Counted from the stretch's first letter, positions 45,068 to 56,471 are shown. The stretch is DNA of 64,000 nucleotides from Monomorium pharaonis (GCF_013373865.1 NC_050470.1:19182889-19246888); one strand, 5' to 3'. The notes: a model not told the origin generated them from the sequence alone. Program-made: numbers and translations.

Positions 45068-45965
45068 TAACCCTTTGTCTCAACCGGAGCATTCGTCATT
45101 TTTTGTTTATACCTATACAATTTCAAAGTGAGCCGCTGTTTCTACGAGCAGCCTGATATAGGCGCTAGACCGCGAATCGCATCCTGCAAATCGCGAGGCG
45201 CTAAAGTGCGATCTCAAATCGTGTTTACAATTTTTTTTAGCCGCTGGGTGACACATTTTGTCTACTGCTGATAGCGGAGGAGTTTCAAAGACTTATTTCC
45301 CCTTCTACATCTTCCCTTATTAAAATATCGCGAGCACAATACATCGACATATAGAATGGAGTGAGCATTGCGATAGGTTAGCGCGCGCCTGTTTTAGAGT
45401 GAGAGATACTACACCTGAGGCCTATGTTTGTCTCTTTTGCAAGCTTTTAATTTGTTATTTCGTCCCCCTCCATTCACGGAGGAGGACGAAATAACAAATC
45501 AGAAGCTTGCAAGAGAGACAAACATAGGCCTCAGGTGTAATACCTCTCACTCTAAAGCAGGCGCGCGCTTGCCCATTGCAATGCTCAGTCCATTCTATAT
45601 GTCGATGGCACAATAGTGAGTACCGCATGGGAGCGAGAGCGCGCAATGGGTGGGAGTGAGAGAAAGAACGCGTGTTATATGTCGCGATCTTTTCCCGCCA
45701 TCTCGCGACATGAGGGGGGGGGAGGACGGTAGAAAGCGGTATTTTTTTTATATCCCCTTATAAAAACATATCAAGTTTTTTTCAAAGGCACTGCAAAATA
45801 GTTTACGTCTGATATCGGTTTACTTCTGATAAGCGGTTCTTTCCGAAGCCCCGTGTGACGTCATCCCTCCCCGGCGTAACACCCTTTGCGCCCACAAGTT
45901 CCGCCCGCACACCCGCCCCCCCCCCCTCGGAGCTCCCGAGTTAGAACCGGCCTAGTATTCCTACT
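45068..45965. repeat. Right TIR of the Polinton
   Basis: Inverted counterpart of the left TIR. The outer part, 45640-45965, matches well. The middle carries a 266-bp palindrome (45342-45607) absent from the left end. The inner block at 45068-45094, AACCCTTTGTCTCAACCGGAG, matches the left block at 26288-26312. Confidence 0.85.
45342..45607. repeat. 266-bp palindrome inside the right TIR
   Basis: Arms of about 130 bp start CATCGACATATAGAATGGA and end TCCATTCTATATGTCGATG, with a centre at about 45475 (CATTCACGGAGG). Identity between arms is high, including CCTGAGGCCTATGTTTGTC in both. It is absent from the left TIR. Confidence 0.85.
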
Positions 45966-46053
45966 TGCACATATTTTAAATAGAGGTTCCCATCTATTAT
46001 AGTGCTGATCAGCTTAGTGATTCGCCACTTTTGAAATTTTAGCACTTGTAATA

Positions 46054-46480
46054 AGTAGTTGGTTAAGGATCATTTCTAACTCAGGAGCTCCAAGGGGGAG
46101 CGGGTGTGCGGGGGGAACTCAAAGGCGCGGGGGGTATAACGTCGCGCGGATCGGGGGGGGGGGGGGGTCTCGCGTCGCGAGGAATTGCTGACGCAGATTT
46201 TCGGGTTCGCGAACTGGGAATGGGAGAGGGGGAATCGGGGTCCGCGATCGCCGCCGCAGCCATCACCGCGGTGCTCGAGCTCTCCGTCTATTGCGAATTT
46301 CTCTCTCTCTCGCCCCGTACGCGATATCTCCAACTACACAGTCTTATCATTCCGGCTCTCTTTCTTACATCCGTTGCACTTACTCTTTCATATGCGGTCC
46401 CATACATGCGTTTTCGCCCATCATATCTATGTACCTCCTACTCAGTTCTGCACACTATTATACCGCAAAGGAATAGAAAA
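46054..46480 (+). repeat. Second Polinton-like terminus (solo TIR relic)
   Basis: Begins AGTAGTTGG and, 19 bp in, TTCTAACTCAGGAGCTCC, then GAGCGGGTGTGCGGGG. The main Polinton begins AGTAGG and has TTCTAACTCGGGAGCTCC at the same distance, then GCGGGTGTGC. A further copy lies at 62380 and 63272-63690. It starts 82 bp outside the main Polinton. No duplication or second end was found. Confidence 0.5.
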
Positions 46481-46559
46481 GAGAAAATAAAGTAGAATAA
46501 TTATTTATAAATTTTTTCATTTATTTATTTCATAACATATCATATACAATATTGTCTGA

Positions 46560-47255
46560 TGCATAAGTTCACAATCTACAAGACTTTTTCATTTATTCAT
46601 TTCGTAAAGCGTCATACACAATATTGTCTGATGCATCAGTTCGCAATCTACGAGACACGTCTTATTATATTTTTCATGCAATATCTTTACAGCATCATTT
46701 TTATTAGTGATATGATTTTGACGTAAAATAGTAACAAATTGTTTATATTTTTCACCAATAATATAAATTTTTTTTTTATGTAATTGATAGCATACTTGTT
46801 CAACACAATCTTCCAGTTTTAATCAGAATAGTATAGTTGATGGCTTCATATACATACTACCCAGCGAGAAACGATAATGAATTTGACATCAATTCGACGT
46901 CGAATCGACATCGAAATGATTTCGATGTCGATTCGATGTACTATTTCTCACTAGGTAGTATTAGATAATGTTAACTTCATAATATTTTCTTCATGTATTT
47001 TTACGAAATTTACAATTAGATCATAAATGAAAATTCTTGAAGAAGGTGCAGGTGTCTGCACGTGTTGCACAATATCCGTACGTTTCTCAATGAGCGTTTT
47101 CCACATCGCATAGGTCAGGTATAGCTGATCAATAATTCTACACAAGGTACAGCTCCCACACTGATTCCGATGTCCAAATATTTATATGCTGTGGCAGTCA
47201 AAGCATATCTGCTTCCCAAGATGTGCTGAGTATAACGCGGTTGCGATAATGTTCT
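46560..47255 (-). pseudogene. Relic of the Polinton left-end gene (second copy)
   Basis: Minus-strand homologue of exon 2 of the gene at 26477-27212. Shared parts include the ALTATAYKYLDIGISVG stretch, MWKTLIEKRTDIV and the C-terminal region encoded at 46590-46850. The splice-acceptor neighbourhood is also recognisable at 47255 (TTTTATAG). A frame change in the middle and a 102-bp MITE at 46857-46958 disrupt it. Exon 1 is not found. Confidence 0.65.
46857..46958. mobile_element. 102-bp MITE with TA duplication
   Basis: The ends are CTACCCAGCGAGAAA and TTTCTCACTAGGTAG, with TA on each side (46855-46856, 46959-46960). The interior is itself palindromic (ATTCGACGTCGAATCGACAT). It interrupts the Polinton gene relic. 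Confidence 0.75.
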
Positions 47256-47514
47256 ATAAAAAGAATCCCAACAAAATTACCTTTTTAAAAAAAGGTTTAA
47301 AAAAGTATACGCGCCAAGTATACGCGCGCATAAAACGCTCTCAAAAATCTATTTTTGTACAAAATAATTTTTATTTGTAGTGCACATTACAAATGTGCAC
47401 TACAAAGGAAATTTTAATAAAATTGTCTTTTCCCCAAAAAGAACAAAAAGTTCATTTTTTGTACAAAAATTATGATATGAAGAAAATGCGCCAACTATGA
47501 AAATGGATGTTCAT
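47256..47514. other. Non-coding dispersed repeat
   Basis: Contains AAATTACCTTTTTAAAAAAAGG and CGCGCCAAGTATACGCGCGCA, inverted relative to a similar stretch at 7080-7215, and a small palindrome (GTGCACATTACAAATGTGCAC). No gene. Confidence 0.45.
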
Positions 47515-47935
47515 ACGAACTAATATAATATAAATACAAGTTCGTATCTCCAACCGTTCTCGAGATATACATAATACAAGGTTTAATTAATTAATTAATT
47601 ACGTAATAAATTAATTATTAATTAATTAAACCTTGTATTATGTATATCTCGAGAACGGTAGGAGATACGAACTTGGGATAAGTACTAGTATTATCATATG
47701 TCTTCGAATTAATTAATTACTTAATTAATTAATTAATTAATTAATTCAAAGACATCTGATAATACTAGTACTTATCCCAAGTTTGTATCTCCAATCGTTC
47801 TCGAGATATACACGTTACAAGGTTTAATTAATTAATTAATTAATTAATTCGAAGACCTCTGATAATCCTAGTGCTTATCTTAAAATCATATCTCTAACCG
47901 TTTTCGAGATATATATTTTACAAGGTTTAAACATC
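47515..47935. repeat. Alternating hairpin array
   Basis: A unit of about 100 bp (TCTCCAACCGTTCTCGAGATATACA..AA..CAAGGTTTAATTAATT, and AAGACATCTGATAATACTAGTACTTATCCCAAGTT) occurs about three and a half times in alternating orientation. The result is consecutive large hairpins joined by TTAATTAATT runs. No coding content. Confidence 0.75.
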
Positions 47936-48598
47936 TGATCATACAGCCATCTGATGGCAAAAAAAGTAAAAGTACAAATCCCCACCACTTAGCCGGGCGA
48001 CGACAACGACAATAATAATGACGACTACGACGTTTCTTAATCAAATTTATTCTTGGGCGAAAAATTTTAATCGCGATATCTCCGCTTGTAAGTCACGTAG
48101 CGGAAAATTAAAAAAACTTTTATTATATAAATTGGGTACGAGTTATCTATTAACCCTATTGAGAAATCCATTGGTTCAGTCATTGAGATCCGATAATTAC
48201 GGTCTTCTCGCAAACGACGTCTTGCGTAAAAGAAGCACGGTGGTGCCTCGCTGCGCGTACACTTGGCGCGAGGCACTACCGTGCCTCTTGATATAAAAGA
48301 ATGTAAAAGATTATAGAAAATAAGAATATAAAAGATTATAGAAAATGTGAATAAATGTAGAAGGAAATATAAACGGCAAGAATTTAAAAATTAAAAATAC
48401 TTACGGTTTATCACACGCTTCATTTTGTTAAATCGGAACGTAGTAGTTCATTTTTTCGAGTTCATTTTTTCCTTCGGTTAACTAATGCGAGATTGGAACT
48501 TTCGTTCGTATTCCGCTGATTAACTGATGTGATACTGTTGTCAGAACTCTTCTTGCATTATATACCATCTCACACGTCTCAGTAGGAGGAACAATCGA
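47936..48598. other. No gene recognised
   Basis: Contains a segment at 48060-48295 that resembles 8690-8890 (phrases TTTTATTATATAA, TTGAGATCCGATAAT, GGCGCG), so it is dispersed-repeat material. The 92-residue open frame at 48018-48296 has no recognisable motif. Confidence 0.45.
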
Positions 48599-49014
48599 GA
48601 GCGTCCCAGATGCGCACAGTAATAAACGGACACAGCAGGCTGAGTGAAACGGACACAGTAACAAACAGACACAGAACAAATGCGCATGACCAAATGCGCA
48701 CGGACCAAATGCGCACGAACTTACCACATGGGTTGCGACTTTTCAGGGCACCTTTACCGACGGGGTGGTTGCGGGAGAGGAGGCGAAACCCTCCTTGCAC
48801 TCCCCCGTGTGCGTGTGTGCGCGTGTGCGTGTGTACGCGCGCGTGTGTGTATGTGTGTGTGTGCAAAGCATTCTCTGCACCACATGGGTTTGCGACTGTG
48901 TCCATTTCGCACTGTGCGCATTTGGTCCGTGCGCATTTGGTCTGTGTCCGTTTGGTCTGTGTCCGTTTCACTCAGCCTACTGTGTCCGTTTATTACTGTG
49001 CGCATCTGGAACTC
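48599..49014. mobile_element. Foldback element (family C arms)
   Basis: The ends read GAGCGTCCCAGATGCGCACAG and, inverted, CTGTGCGCATCTGGAACTC. The arms are built from short units like CCAAATGCGCACGGA and GGACACAG, different from families A and B. The core has CGACGGGGTGGTTGCGGGAG, a (GT)n(GC) run and CTGCACCACATGGGTTTGCG, the common core of this group. No 9-bp duplication was found. Confidence 0.7.
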
Positions 49015-49309
49015 ACTTGTGACAAAATATGTTTTAACACACATTTAATACTTACTGATGAGATCATACAAAAATCACACATTCAAATAATGTGAATCTT
49101 TCAGAGGTCAAGTGCCGATGTACTGCTGCTGTGACAAAAAATACATTTTAGGCACGTACATAAATCATTTGATACCTTCTGATGAGATCATTCAAAATCG
49201 CGCGTTCAAATAATGCAAATCTTGCAGAAGTCAAGCACCGATATTAAGACAAAGAAACGAAGAGTTATAAATGAAGAAAAGGAACCTCGCGAACTCAAAA
49301 ATTCAGATT

Positions 49310-50040
49310 TTAATAAAACGACAAATTCAGGACACTTGACGCGGCTATGTTGCTCAAGCTGTTGTACAAACTTATCACATCGCTGCAACCACACAAAACA
49401 CTCACAAGGGAACCTCGCGAACCCGTAAATACTGATTTTAATGAAACTTGGCATAAATGTAGAGGGGGTAAATACATGAATTTAGAAATTTTTAGTTGGT
49501 GCCCAAAAACGATTTGAAGGGGTGAAACCACCCTTCAAAGTTGAGACGATTTTTGCGGTTTTTTGATATATCTCGTAAATTAAACACAATATTAAAAAAA
49601 GTTTTATACGAAAGTTTTGCAGTATAAATACCTTTATTTAATTATGCTATTTATTTTAAAAAAATTTTTTTATAAATTTTTTTTTTTTTTTTTTTTTTTC
49701 GAAAAATGAATAGCGTAGTTAAATGGATTTATGCTGTAAAACTTTTGTATGAAACATTTTTTAATATTTTGTTTAGTTTACGAGATATATCAAAAAACCG
49801 CAAAAATATCTCAACTTTGAAAGGTAATTTTACCCCTTCAAACCGTTTTTGAGCACCAACTAAAAATTTCTAAATTCATGTATTCACCCCCTCTACATTT
49901 ATGCCAAGTTTCATTAAAATCAGTATTTACGGGTTCGCGAGGTTCCCTTGTGAGTGTTTTGTGTGGTTGTAGCGATGTGATAAGTTTGTACAACAGCTTG
50001 AGGAACATATCCGCGTCAAGTGTCCTGAATTTGTCGTCGG
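49310..50040. repeat. About 730-bp palindrome duplicating the polymerase N-terminus
   Basis: The arms 49310-49660 and 49690-50035 are inverted copies around a T-rich centre (49676-49700). Both include a piece of the polymerase 5' coding region (AGTGTTTTGTGTGGTTG, AAGTTTGTACAACAGCTTGA) plus a repeat with TTGGCATAAATGTAGAGG and TTTTTTGATATATCTCGTAAA. One arm is thus the start of the PolB relic, the other its inverted duplicate. Confidence 0.75.
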
Positions 50041-52446
50041 ACAAAGACAATCGTTGATGGCGAGAATCGCGCGACTCGAGGGTGAAAAGATACGATTACA
50101 AAGATGTTTCGTGCATGTAGGTGGTGATTACGCGAGCACTAGTAATAACGCGGACAGACTCGTATGACGAGAGATAGATACAGCGAGAATCGCATTCAGA
50201 CAGGTGCGGTGATAAATACAAACTATATTGAACCGCGAACGTTTTTAGAAGACGCAGGCGGTATAGTGCTCGAGCGAGTGCGGAACGCTCTAGAAAAACA
50301 CAATAGGATGAAAGTGAATACGGCATTCAACGGCGTGTTTGTAACGGGTGATAAACGTGCCAACAAAAGTATAAATACTAAAAATTGTGAACTATTTCAA
50401 ACGTCGGATTTGGATGAGTGGTATGAGCGACGCGTTATTAAGCCCATATTAGCGTCACTCGAAGAGTTTTAAGAACGTGATAGCGGGTGGGCGCCGTCAT
50501 GAATTTTTAATTTGACTCTAAATATAAATAAGTACAATCCTCTACACGCAGGGTGTTAAGTGACATTACCGCGAGAAATAATGATGAAGCGTGCGGTAGT
50601 GAACGTTAATATGAAGGACAATGCATGCTTCGCGTGGTCAATAGTCGCCGCTCTACATCCTGCTGAAAGAAATTCAGAAAAAGAGTCATCATATCCTCAT
50701 TATACGACGATCCTAAGCAGTTTGATGACATTGCGTTTCCCGTTACACTAAAGAACATTGGGAAATTTGAGAGTCTTAACAATGTATTGATCAACGTCTA
50801 TGGGATCAAAAAGGAAGTGGCGATGCTAAAGATTCTTCCGCTGTGGCTCTCCAACGATATGAAAGAGAAGCGTGTCAATTTATTATATGTACAAAATTCA
50901 CGCGAAGACAACGTGGGTCACTTTGTCTAGATAAAAAATCTGTCTCGCTTCATCAGCTCTCAACTGAGTAAAAATGAGCACAAGAAATATAATTTGCGAT
51001 CGGTATGTATACTATATTATTGTATATATTAAAAAGAATTTTCATGTTCTAGCAAAAAAGTAATTAAAAATGTTTTTATTATTTTTTACAGGTGCTTGCA
51101 CTATTTTTCATCCTGCGAGAGGTTGCAATTACATGCTGTAGACTGTCAGAGGATGAACGACTGCGCTATCACATTGCCTGCCAAAGACGACAAGTGGTTG
51201 AATTTCCGGAATATAAACCACAAGGAGTGCCCTTTATCGCGAACCTCGAGTGTGTGTTGCGAAAGACGCAACACGATACAGAGCAAGCGTCATACATATA
51301 TCAACAACATATATTTAGCATCGGATATTACGTACGATGCTCGTATGACGTCACGTTATCCATGTACCAGTTTCGTCGCGATAAAAATTGCGTCGCGTGG
51401 TTCACCAAACAACTTGAAGAATTAGCGCATAATATTAAGACTCGTTTATCAACTAATGTCCCCATGGAAACGTTATCAGAGGAACAGTTGGAGGTATACC
51501 GTAGCGCGACGCGATGTCATATCTGCGATAAGCCGTTCGCGTTGGATGATACGCGGGTGCGCAATCATTGCCACTTGACCGGTCGTTACCGCAGTCCCAC
51601 GCATTCTCTCTGTAATCTAAATTATCGAAATGTATCACACATGTCGGTTATTTTTCATAATTTATCTGAATACAATTTGCATTTCATTATTAAGGAAATA
51701 GCCACTGCGTTTAAAAGGTAGACCGACGTACTCCCCATCACGAAAGAAAAGTACATATCTTTCACAAAACATATCATAGACACATCCGATAAATTAGATC
51801 CACACAATTACATAAAACTACGGTTTATAGATTCATATAAATTTTTTAATACTGGTCTCGAAAAATTGACATTATTTCTAGGCAAAGAAAAATTAAAAAT
51901 TGTACGTTCCGAAGTTTTACACTTATCTGACGAAGATTTTGATTTATTGACACGAAAAGGTGTATTTCCATACGAATACGTTGACTACGTGGACAAGCTG
52001 CAGGACATGTGTTTACCGCCGCGCAAATTATCTTATAGTTCCCTGACCTCTGATACAGTATCCGAGAGCAATTACGTGCACGCCAAGAATGTCTGGAAGC
52101 GATTCTCCGTTCGAACGTTAGGTGAATACAGCGATCTATATTTGAAAACGGATGTGTTGTTGTTAGCCGACATTTTTGAAAATTTCCGCGATAAATGTAT
52201 CGAAAGTTACAGTTTCGATCCCACGCATTATTACACTCTCTTCGGATACACATGGCGCGCTATGTTGAAATATACTAACGTTACTTTCAAACTGCTCACT
52301 GACATTGACATGGTAATGTTCATCGAGCATGGTATACGCGGCGATCTCAGTTAATGTTCAGGCAGATATGTACAGGCTAACAACAAATACATGCAGACGT
52401 ACGATCCATTGAAACCATCCTCATATCTTATGTATTCTGACGTTAA
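49950..52446 (+). pseudogene. Second family-B DNA polymerase relic (diverged Polinton)
   Basis: Plus-strand homologue of the polymerase at 41110-43837. Segments: 49950-50160 (VWL then RCDKFVQQL; stops), 50164-50472 (FNGVFVTGDKRANKS), 50560-50990 (DNACFAWSIVAALHPAERN), an intron 51003-51091 at the same position as in the main copy, 51092-51721 (exonuclease I-like IANLECVL, LDDTRVRNHCHLTGRYRSP) and 51866-52446 (DLYLKTDVLLLADIFENFR, YMQTYDPLKPSSYLMY). It ends at 52446 where an LTR-like sequence begins. Many stops and shifts. Divergence from the main copy is roughly a quarter of residues by eye, so it is not a recent duplicate. Confidence 0.8.
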
Positions 52447-52877
52447 TGTTAAGTCGATTAACTGCAGCAGTCCGCATCGAGCGCATTGCGCAAGGTTCCG
52501 CGCAATCCGCTCGACAATTAGCGCAATGCTCCTTAGACAGCATTTGCTGTTTAAGCAAGATTTTGGAATACTGACCGATTTACGCCCTCATGCAATCCTC
52601 CCCTTCTCTCGATTTGACTACCGAATTTACAGATATATATAAACCGTCAAAAGAAAGTGAGGGACGGGTCAATTCGAAGTCGACAAACCGAGATAACACA
52701 CGACACTCTGTTTTGCGGGGTCGTGTATCGCCGACACAAAACATTGTAATAAATACAACCACGACACTCTGCTTTGTGAGGTCGTGGACAGTGCACTCAT
52801 AAACGCGACACTCTGCTTTGCGGATCGCGATCTATTCGCACACTTTAAAGCAGACATTATAATAAAAGTATTCAACA
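52447..52877 (+). repeat. LTR-like sequence
   Basis: Starts TGTTAAGTCGATTAAC and ends TATTCAACA (TG...CA boundaries). It has a TATATATAAA box at about 52632, three repeats of a CGACACTCTG.TTTG.GG motif (52691, 52763, 52807) and two AATAAA signals. It cuts off the polymerase relic. No partner LTR was seen. Confidence 0.35.
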
Positions 52878-52989
52878 CGAAGAAACGGTATGCGTGACCA
52901 AGTGCCCTCCTTGCGAGATCTCTGGCAGCGATCCTTAATGTACTCCCAAGAAGGGATACAACAATAAGCAAAGATAATAATATATGTCA

Positions 52990-53297
52990 AAATGGGAAGT
53001 ATCATTTATTAGGCGATAGTGCTTACCCAATAAGGGAATATCTTTTAACACAGATTTTACAAAGATTATGGAAATATTACTCGATCGCAAAGAATATATA
53101 ACAAAAAACTTTCTGGAACTAGAGTGCTCATTGAAAATGCATTTGGTTTGCTAAAGTCGCAATTTCGTCAATTAATGGAATTACAACTTTACAATGTCAA
53201 AAAAATGTCAAAATTTATAATATCGTGTTGCGTATTGCACATTTTGTGTATTGATATGAAGGATTCATTCGATGTAGAATTAATAAACGAACGATAG
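52990..53297 (+). pseudogene. PIF/Harbinger transposase fragment
   Basis: Broken frames read YHLLGDSAYPIREYLL (second catalytic Asp of the DDE domain) and then, in another frame, VLIENAFGLLKSQFRQLMEL (catalytic Glu) and CCVLHILCID. These are hallmarks of Harbinger-type DDE transposases. The N-terminal part and the first Asp are absent. Confidence 0.7.
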
Positions 53298-53829
53298 TGA
53301 CGAAATATTTAACATCGATGATTCTCAAGTTTTGGGAGAAATATAATTAAAAAGGAGAGGAGAGCAGAAGATAAATGAAATATGCGAGTTATTTGATAAT
53401 GGTAAATAGTAAATAGATGATATTTTTTAATTCAAAGGTTTTTGGAAAATTTGTACATTTTATGAAAAATAAAAACATAAAATGAAACAATATCTATTAC
53501 CTGTTAAATATTTTTATATTTATAGAGTTTCTGTGTCTCATAATTTTTTTCATTGTACTTAATTCTTATTCTATTATTAATACTTTGATCTGTATATAAT
53601 CTATATACTAATACTATAAAATGAAATTAACAATCTTTATTCTTTCAATATAGTAAAAAATAATAGTAATGTGAACACTCCATAAAACATAAACTTTTTT
53701 TTTATAAACATACACAATATTAAAGAAACAATATTAAAGATAATATTAAAGATAGAATTGGCAATAATGCAAGTACCCGCAATTTACTTGGTTAACTCCG
53801 AGAGAGTTTATATATAATACGAAAGTAAC

Positions 53830-54057
53830 TTATTTGTTGGAAGTGCTTGGAAAGTTATATTGATTTTTCTTTTTGTAATATTTCTCACAAAATTGTTTAA
53901 ATAATTCAAGTTTTTCTCGATGTCTTCGTTCTTTACCTTCTTCTTTCTTTTCGTGTATTTCTTTCAAAGTGTCTTCGACACTTTTAGAAATCTTTTTCTT
54001 TGCATTTGTCTCTTTATTAGAAATATTTTCTTTGGCTTCATCCTTAAAATTAGATAT
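53830..54057 (-). pseudogene. Harbinger accessory (Myb-like) ORF, C-terminal fragment
   Basis: The minus-strand frame ending at 53830 reads DEAKENISNKETNAKKK then EDTLKEIHEKKEEGKERRHR and LELFKQFCEKYYKKK. This lysine/glutamate-rich tail is typical of the Myb/SANT-domain partner encoded by Harbinger elements. It converges with the transposase fragment, the normal arrangement. Its upstream end is a stop at about 54060. Confidence 0.5.
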
Positions 54058-54843
54058 TGTTCGTTACTTGTTTAAGACTAAGTGTTTGGCATTCATTAAA
54101 ATCTATATTTATAAACAAATAATGTTAAAATTACAAAATATAATTAAAAAATTTATAAGATTAATTACACGTTTTAAAATTATATCTCTTCTATACTATC
54201 ATCCAATTTTACAATTCTTGATAATTCATTTTCATAAGGAACATTTTACTTCGCCCTGTACTTTTATTGTTATCGATTGCCTTCTTTCGTTTCATGATGG
54301 TTTTATACCGATTTTCGCATTGCAGAGACGTTTTGGAATATTTTTTAAATCCATTGCTATTTTCTTTCACATAGTTTTCTTTGTTTTAAATTGTTTCATC
54401 GGACCAATCATAACCATATACTGACCATATTTATCTAGGAGTAATTTTGTTTCACCCTCACTCCATTCTGCCAAATCTTAAAATGTTTATGTTATTAGAA
54501 CTTTATTGCATTGATATAATGATATATTTTATTTACTTAGTTCAACATAACGATAACAAACGATTAATATATAATAAAATATTAAAATTAAGCAGAACAG
54601 TAAAAAACATTTGCTTCGAGGAGGTACTCACTCACCAAAATTCATCAAGAATCTAATGTTGAAATCACGTGAAATCAGAAATCAGTTAAAGTCGTTTTAT
54701 TAAATCCAGGAAGAAATCACGTAAAGTTACGTTAAATCATTCGAAATCATTCGAAATCATTTCAAGTTAACAAAAAATTGAAACCACTTTGAAATCATGC
54801 TGAAATGACATGAAATCACAAAAAATCAGTAATCAGTCAAGTA
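54058..54843. other. Non-coding; GAAATCA-rich repeat
   Basis: 54655-54840 is a degenerate tandem of GAAATCA / GTAAATCA phrases. The remainder is AT-rich with no convincing coding sequence. Confidence 0.5.
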
Positions 54844-55026
54844 CTATTTGTGAGTGAATAACCCCTCAATTTGATTATAATTTCCACGAGAAACAAGTAT
54901 GTTACTTTTACTATTATCAGTCTCGTCTATTTTTATACTTTCTTGCAATTCCTGAACACTGCTACAACCAGATTGGGATTCAGAATTGGTTTCTGAATTT
55001 TGATGATCGCAGTTAATATGCTTCAA
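54844..55026 (-). CDS. Short hypothetical ORF
   Basis: A 60-residue Ser/Asn/Glu-rich frame (starts MKHINCDHQNSETNSESQSG). Composition looks protein-like, and it could be an N-terminal exon of the Harbinger accessory gene 0.8 kb away on the same strand. No motif supports that; low confidence. Confidence 0.2.
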   Translation of the reverse strand: MKHINCDHQNSETNSESQSGCSSVQELQESIKIDETDNSKSNILVSRGNYNQIEGLFTHK

Positions 55027-55340
55027 TATTGTATCATATGATCTAACAAGCCCACAGAAACATCCAGTTTTTTATTATAAAAATGCCTTTAACCCTTAAT
55101 AAAAAATAATTACTTAAACTAAACACGAAATGTCGAGGTTATTTTTTCGTTCTTTCCGCTGCTTTCCGCAGTCTAGTCAACTCTGAGTGGCACTGAAAAT
55201 TTTGGCGTGTTCTTTTCCACTTGCACTATTCAGTGCCACCCATGGAACTTGACCAGTGTTGATGTGAACTGAGTGCGCACTAACTTTTTCCTAATCGAAA
55301 ACGCTATTAGGTGGAGGATGGTGGAGAGGGCGAAGAGAAA

Positions 55341-55989
55341 GAGAAGCCTTCATTTGCGCACAGTACATTTGGACACGTTGCAATTGCCCACCGTGCTATT
55401 AGACACGAAACATTGCACACCGTTCAGTTGCGCACAGTTCGTTTGGACGCAGTTTAATTGGACACCGTTCGATTTGACACCGTTCGATTGGACACCGTTC
55501 GATTGGACACAGTTCGATTGGACACCGTTTGATTGCGCACCGTTCGATTGCGCACCGTTCAATTGCGCACCGTTCAATTGCACACCATTTAAGTCGCAAA
55601 CCTTTGTGATGCAGTGAATGCTTTACACACACACGGAGGGTGGTACAAGGGGAGGCTTTCGGTCCCCCTCCCGCACCCACCCCGTCCAAGTCACTAACCC
55701 ACATTGCAAACGCAGTCATAATGTATGAATATTTAATATGCGTTTGATTGAACGGTGCGCAATTGAACAGTGTACAATTAAACATCGTACAATTGAACGG
55801 TGTGCAACTGAACGGTGCGCAATCAAACGGTGCGCAATCGAACTGTGTCCAATCGAAATGTATTCAATCAAACTGTGTCCAATCGAACGGTGTCCAATTG
55901 AACGGTGCGCAATTGAACGGTGCGCAATGTTTCGTGTCTAATAGCACGGTGGGCAATTGCAACGTTCTGTGCGCCATTGAACCTCTCCC
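55341..55989. mobile_element. Foldback element (family A arms)
   Basis: Flanked by a perfect 9-bp duplication, GAAGAGAAA (55332-55340 and 55990-55998). The arms carry the same units as 20333-21454 (GTTCGATTGGACACC, TGCACACC; GCAATTGAACGGTGC), and the ends match that element (GAGAAGCC.. against ..ACCTCTCCC). The core is short: a ten-base CA run, GGAGGGTGGTACAAGGGGAGG, and GTCACTAACCCAC, without the long ACGC microsatellite. Confidence 0.8.
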
Positions 55990-55998
55990 GAAGAGAAA

Positions 55999-56471
55999 GA
56001 GGGTGTATATAACGGAGCTCTGGATGGAGAGAAGGAGATGGGGATGGAAGGAGAGAGAGATGGAAGGAGGTGAAACAGAAAGGGGGAGGGAAGGAAGAGG
56101 AGGAAAGGAGGACGAGCAGTAGCGAGACCGGAATGGAGACAAGGAGAGAAGCTGCAGGGAAAGGAGGCAGGATGAATGAGGAGAAGGATGAAAGGAGACG
56201 TGCGACGAGGTGGATGGGAGGTGACAGCGGTGGAGTGAACCGTGAGAGGGAGGGGTTGGAGAGGAGGGCTGGGAGACGAAGGAGCAGAGGAGGAGGGGTT
56301 GTAGGACGTGTCGTGCTGCTCCGTGCACGTCGGGGTCCGTCCCCCGTCAGGGGCCCTTGCACCGCTGCGCGTTGGTCTTTTAAATGTCGATGGGTTATTG
56401 TGGATAATGTCGCGGTTGTTCTCTTTCACGGTCACTCTATTTCACTAGGTGCTGCGCTCCCAGGGTTGGGG
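55999..56471. other. Purine-rich region, no gene recognised
   Basis: GGA/GAA-rich plus strand with overlapping long but low-complexity frames in several phases on both strands. No conserved motif was found, so I do not call a gene. Confidence 0.5.

Larger units (their letters stand above)
25725..45965. mobile_element. Polinton / Maverick element, complete but decayed
   Basis: The element starts AGTAGGAATACTAGG and ends CCTAGTATTCCTACT. It is flanked on both sides by TGCACA (25719-25724 and 45966-45971). AG...CT ends, a 6-bp duplication and long TIRs are diagnostic of Polintons. The gene set agrees: family-B DNA polymerase, retrovirus-like integrase, packaging ATPase, adenovirus-type protease and jelly-roll capsid proteins. 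Total length is 20,241 bp. Removing the 5,002-bp transposon inserted at 33656-38657 leaves about 15.2 kb, a normal Polinton size. Most genes carry stops or frameshifts, so the element cannot be autonomous. Confidence 0.92.
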
